DNA from: Bacillota bacterium
Lineage (GTDB): Bacteria; Bacillota; Clostridia; Acetivibrionales; DSM-1351
DNA: 6,608 nucleotides
Direction: 5' to 3'
Assembly: GCA_023436515.1 (NCBI GenBank)
Contig: JAEZIV010000394.1
Location: 1-6,608, forward strand
How positions within the stretch are numbered: the first letter of the stretch is position 1; every line of letters begins with the position of its first letter. Both the position numbers and the translations under genes were made by a program. Under the pieces are notes generated by a model. The model was not told the origin of the DNA and did no database searches. It was given only the letters and a program-made list of their open reading frames with translations. This document shows positions 5,554 through 6,608 of the stretch, in pieces.

Positions 5554-6608
5554 ATGTATCCCCAGATCAGCAATAATAATTCAATAAGAAAAAATGAAAT
5601 TCTGATTGTTGATGATACTCCTACCCAGTTAGAAATGGCTATGGTGGTCTTAAAGCTGAACAATTACAAGGTGAGAGTTGCAACAAAGGGCTCCTCGGCC
5701 CTTAAGCTCCTTGAAAAACAAAAGCCGGATTTAATCCTTCTCGATATTTTTATGCCTGAAATGGATGGCTTCGAGCTGTGTAAAATAATTAAGCAAACCG
5801 AACACTTAAAAAACATTCCTATTATTTTTCTAACCTCCAGTGATGATGAGGAAAGTATAAAAAAGGGCTTTGAGTCTGGCGCTCAGGACTATGTGACAAA
5901 GCCCTTCAACAGCACCGAGCTGCTTTCAAGAGTAAGCACCCACATAAAGCTTATGGAACAGACCGAATCCCTCTACTTGTCCAACAGGGAGCTGGACAGC
6001 TTTTGTTATTCCATCGCTCATGACCTTAAAGCTCCTCTTTTATCAATAAGGAAGCTCATTGAGTTTCTCTCTGCTGATTATTACGATAAGCTTGGAAGCG
6101 AGGGTAATACTCTTATTTCCAATATACACGGAAAATCCACTGAGCTGATAAATATAATAGAGCATCTTCTGGAGTTCTCCCGTATGTGCGAAATGGAGAT
6201 GAAGCTTGAGCCAGTGAATCTGAATACTATGATTAAAAGTGTTTATGATGAGCTTTATATGACACAGCCGGAAAGAACTGTAGAGCTTGTTTTACCGAAA
6301 CTGCCTGAAATTACCGGCGACAGCATTATGCTTCGAATCCTGTTTACAAATATACTCTCTAATTCCTTAAAGTACACCTTACCACGAAAAACAGCTATAA
6401 TACGGATATCATACATAGAATACGAGAGGGATTATATTTTTTGTATAAATGATAACGGTGTTGGTTTTGATATGGCCTACTCCTCCAGACTTTTTCAGGT
6501 ATTTCAGCGACTTCATTCTTCGAAGGAATTCGAGGGGTCGGGTGTGGGCTTATCTATTTGTCAGCGAATTCTAAAACGTCACAAGGGCAGGGCCTGGATG
6601 ACGGGGGA
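5554..6608 (+). CDS. Soluble receiver-histidine kinase fusion (3' end outside window)
   Basis: A 351-codon open frame runs to the window edge. An N-terminal receiver (about 14-130) has D20/D21, phospho-acceptor D64 in LLDIFMPEMDG, T94 and K116-P117. A short linker (131-146) leads to a HisKA domain with H156 in SFCYSIAHDLKAPL, the phytochrome/Cph1-type form of the H box. An HATPase follows with N266/N270, DNGVGF (300-305), LFQVFQRLH and GSGVGLSI (328-335). Only about 10-20 residues of the usual kinase end should be missing, although further domains cannot be excluded. No membrane segment or sensor domain is present, so it is cytosolic and probably takes its input through phosphorylation of D64 or a partner. 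GGAAGGA (5541-5547) precedes the ATG by six bases; the ATG at 5547 is out of frame and stops after nine codons. It diverges from the hybrid kinase operon across 220 bases, suggesting shared control. Confidence 0.92.
   Translation, partial: MYPQISNNNSIRKNEILIVDDTPTQLEMAMVVLKLNNYKVRVATKGSSALKLLEKQKPDLILLDIFMPEMDGFELCKIIKQTEHLKNIPIIFLTSSDDEESIKKGFESGAQDYVTKPFNSTELLSRVSTHIKLMEQTESLYLSNRELDSFCYSIAHDLKAPLLSIRKLIEFLSADYYDKLGSEGNTLISNIHGKSTELINIIEHLLEFSRMCEMEMKLEPVNLNTMIKSVYDELYMTQPERTVELVLPKLPEITGDSIMLRILFTNILSNSLKYTLPRKTAIIRISYIEYERDYIFCINDNGVGFDMAYSSRLFQVFQRLHSSKEFEGSGVGLSICQRILKRHKGRAWMTG

Noticed and set aside
1..6608. Mobile elements, CRISPR arrays, tRNA or rRNA genes
   Set aside because: No transposase or integrase frame, no regularly spaced repeat and no tRNA- or rRNA-like segment was seen on either strand.

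Overview
The window looks like chromosomal DNA of a low-GC Gram-positive bacterium, most likely an anaerobic clostridial-type Bacillota. This is inferred from AT-rich intergenic DNA, strong GGAGG-type Shine-Dalgarno sites, a TTG start behind such a site, short T-tailed terminators, and a YesN/AraC-type response regulator. The genus cannot be fixed from the sequence.

Layout, left to right. (1) Bases 1-1186, minus strand: the 5' 395 codons of a lipoprotein substrate-binding subunit of the urea ABC transporter (UrtA), with its C-terminus cut by the window edge. (2) Bases 1187-1517: a 331-base intergenic stretch with a T-tailed hairpin and a palindrome close to urtA. (3) Bases 1518-2600, minus: a response regulator (receiver plus AraC-type HTH). 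(4) Bases 2634-5333, minus: an 899-residue membrane hybrid histidine kinase (sensor, HAMP, HisKA, HATPase, receiver, HPt), 33 bases upstream of the regulator and surely cotranscribed with it. (5) Bases 5334-5553: a divergent intergenic region with a good minus-strand promoter, an intrinsic terminator inside the kinase leader, and a plus-strand promoter candidate carrying an inverted repeat. (6) Bases 5554-6608, plus: a soluble receiver-histidine kinase fusion, truncated by the right edge just before its end.

Functional reading. The hybrid kinase has all the residues for a four-step phosphorelay (H324, D615, H761, then D55 of the regulator). Kinase, regulator and urtA all read in the same direction, so the natural hypothesis is that this relay controls urea uptake or nitrogen supply. 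The kinase resembles TorS in size and domain order, and TorS reads its ligand through a periplasmic binding protein, so UrtA could be both transporter subunit and co-sensor. The divergent kinase has a receiver at its N-terminus and could be a second acceptor of phosphate from the same HPt. These links come from architecture and neighbourhood and are not proven.

The most unusual feature is that the kinase-regulator operon appears to be transcribed through an intrinsic terminator placed between its promoter and its start codon, so attenuation probably matters for expression of the sensor itself. A second T-tailed hairpin separates the operon from urtA.
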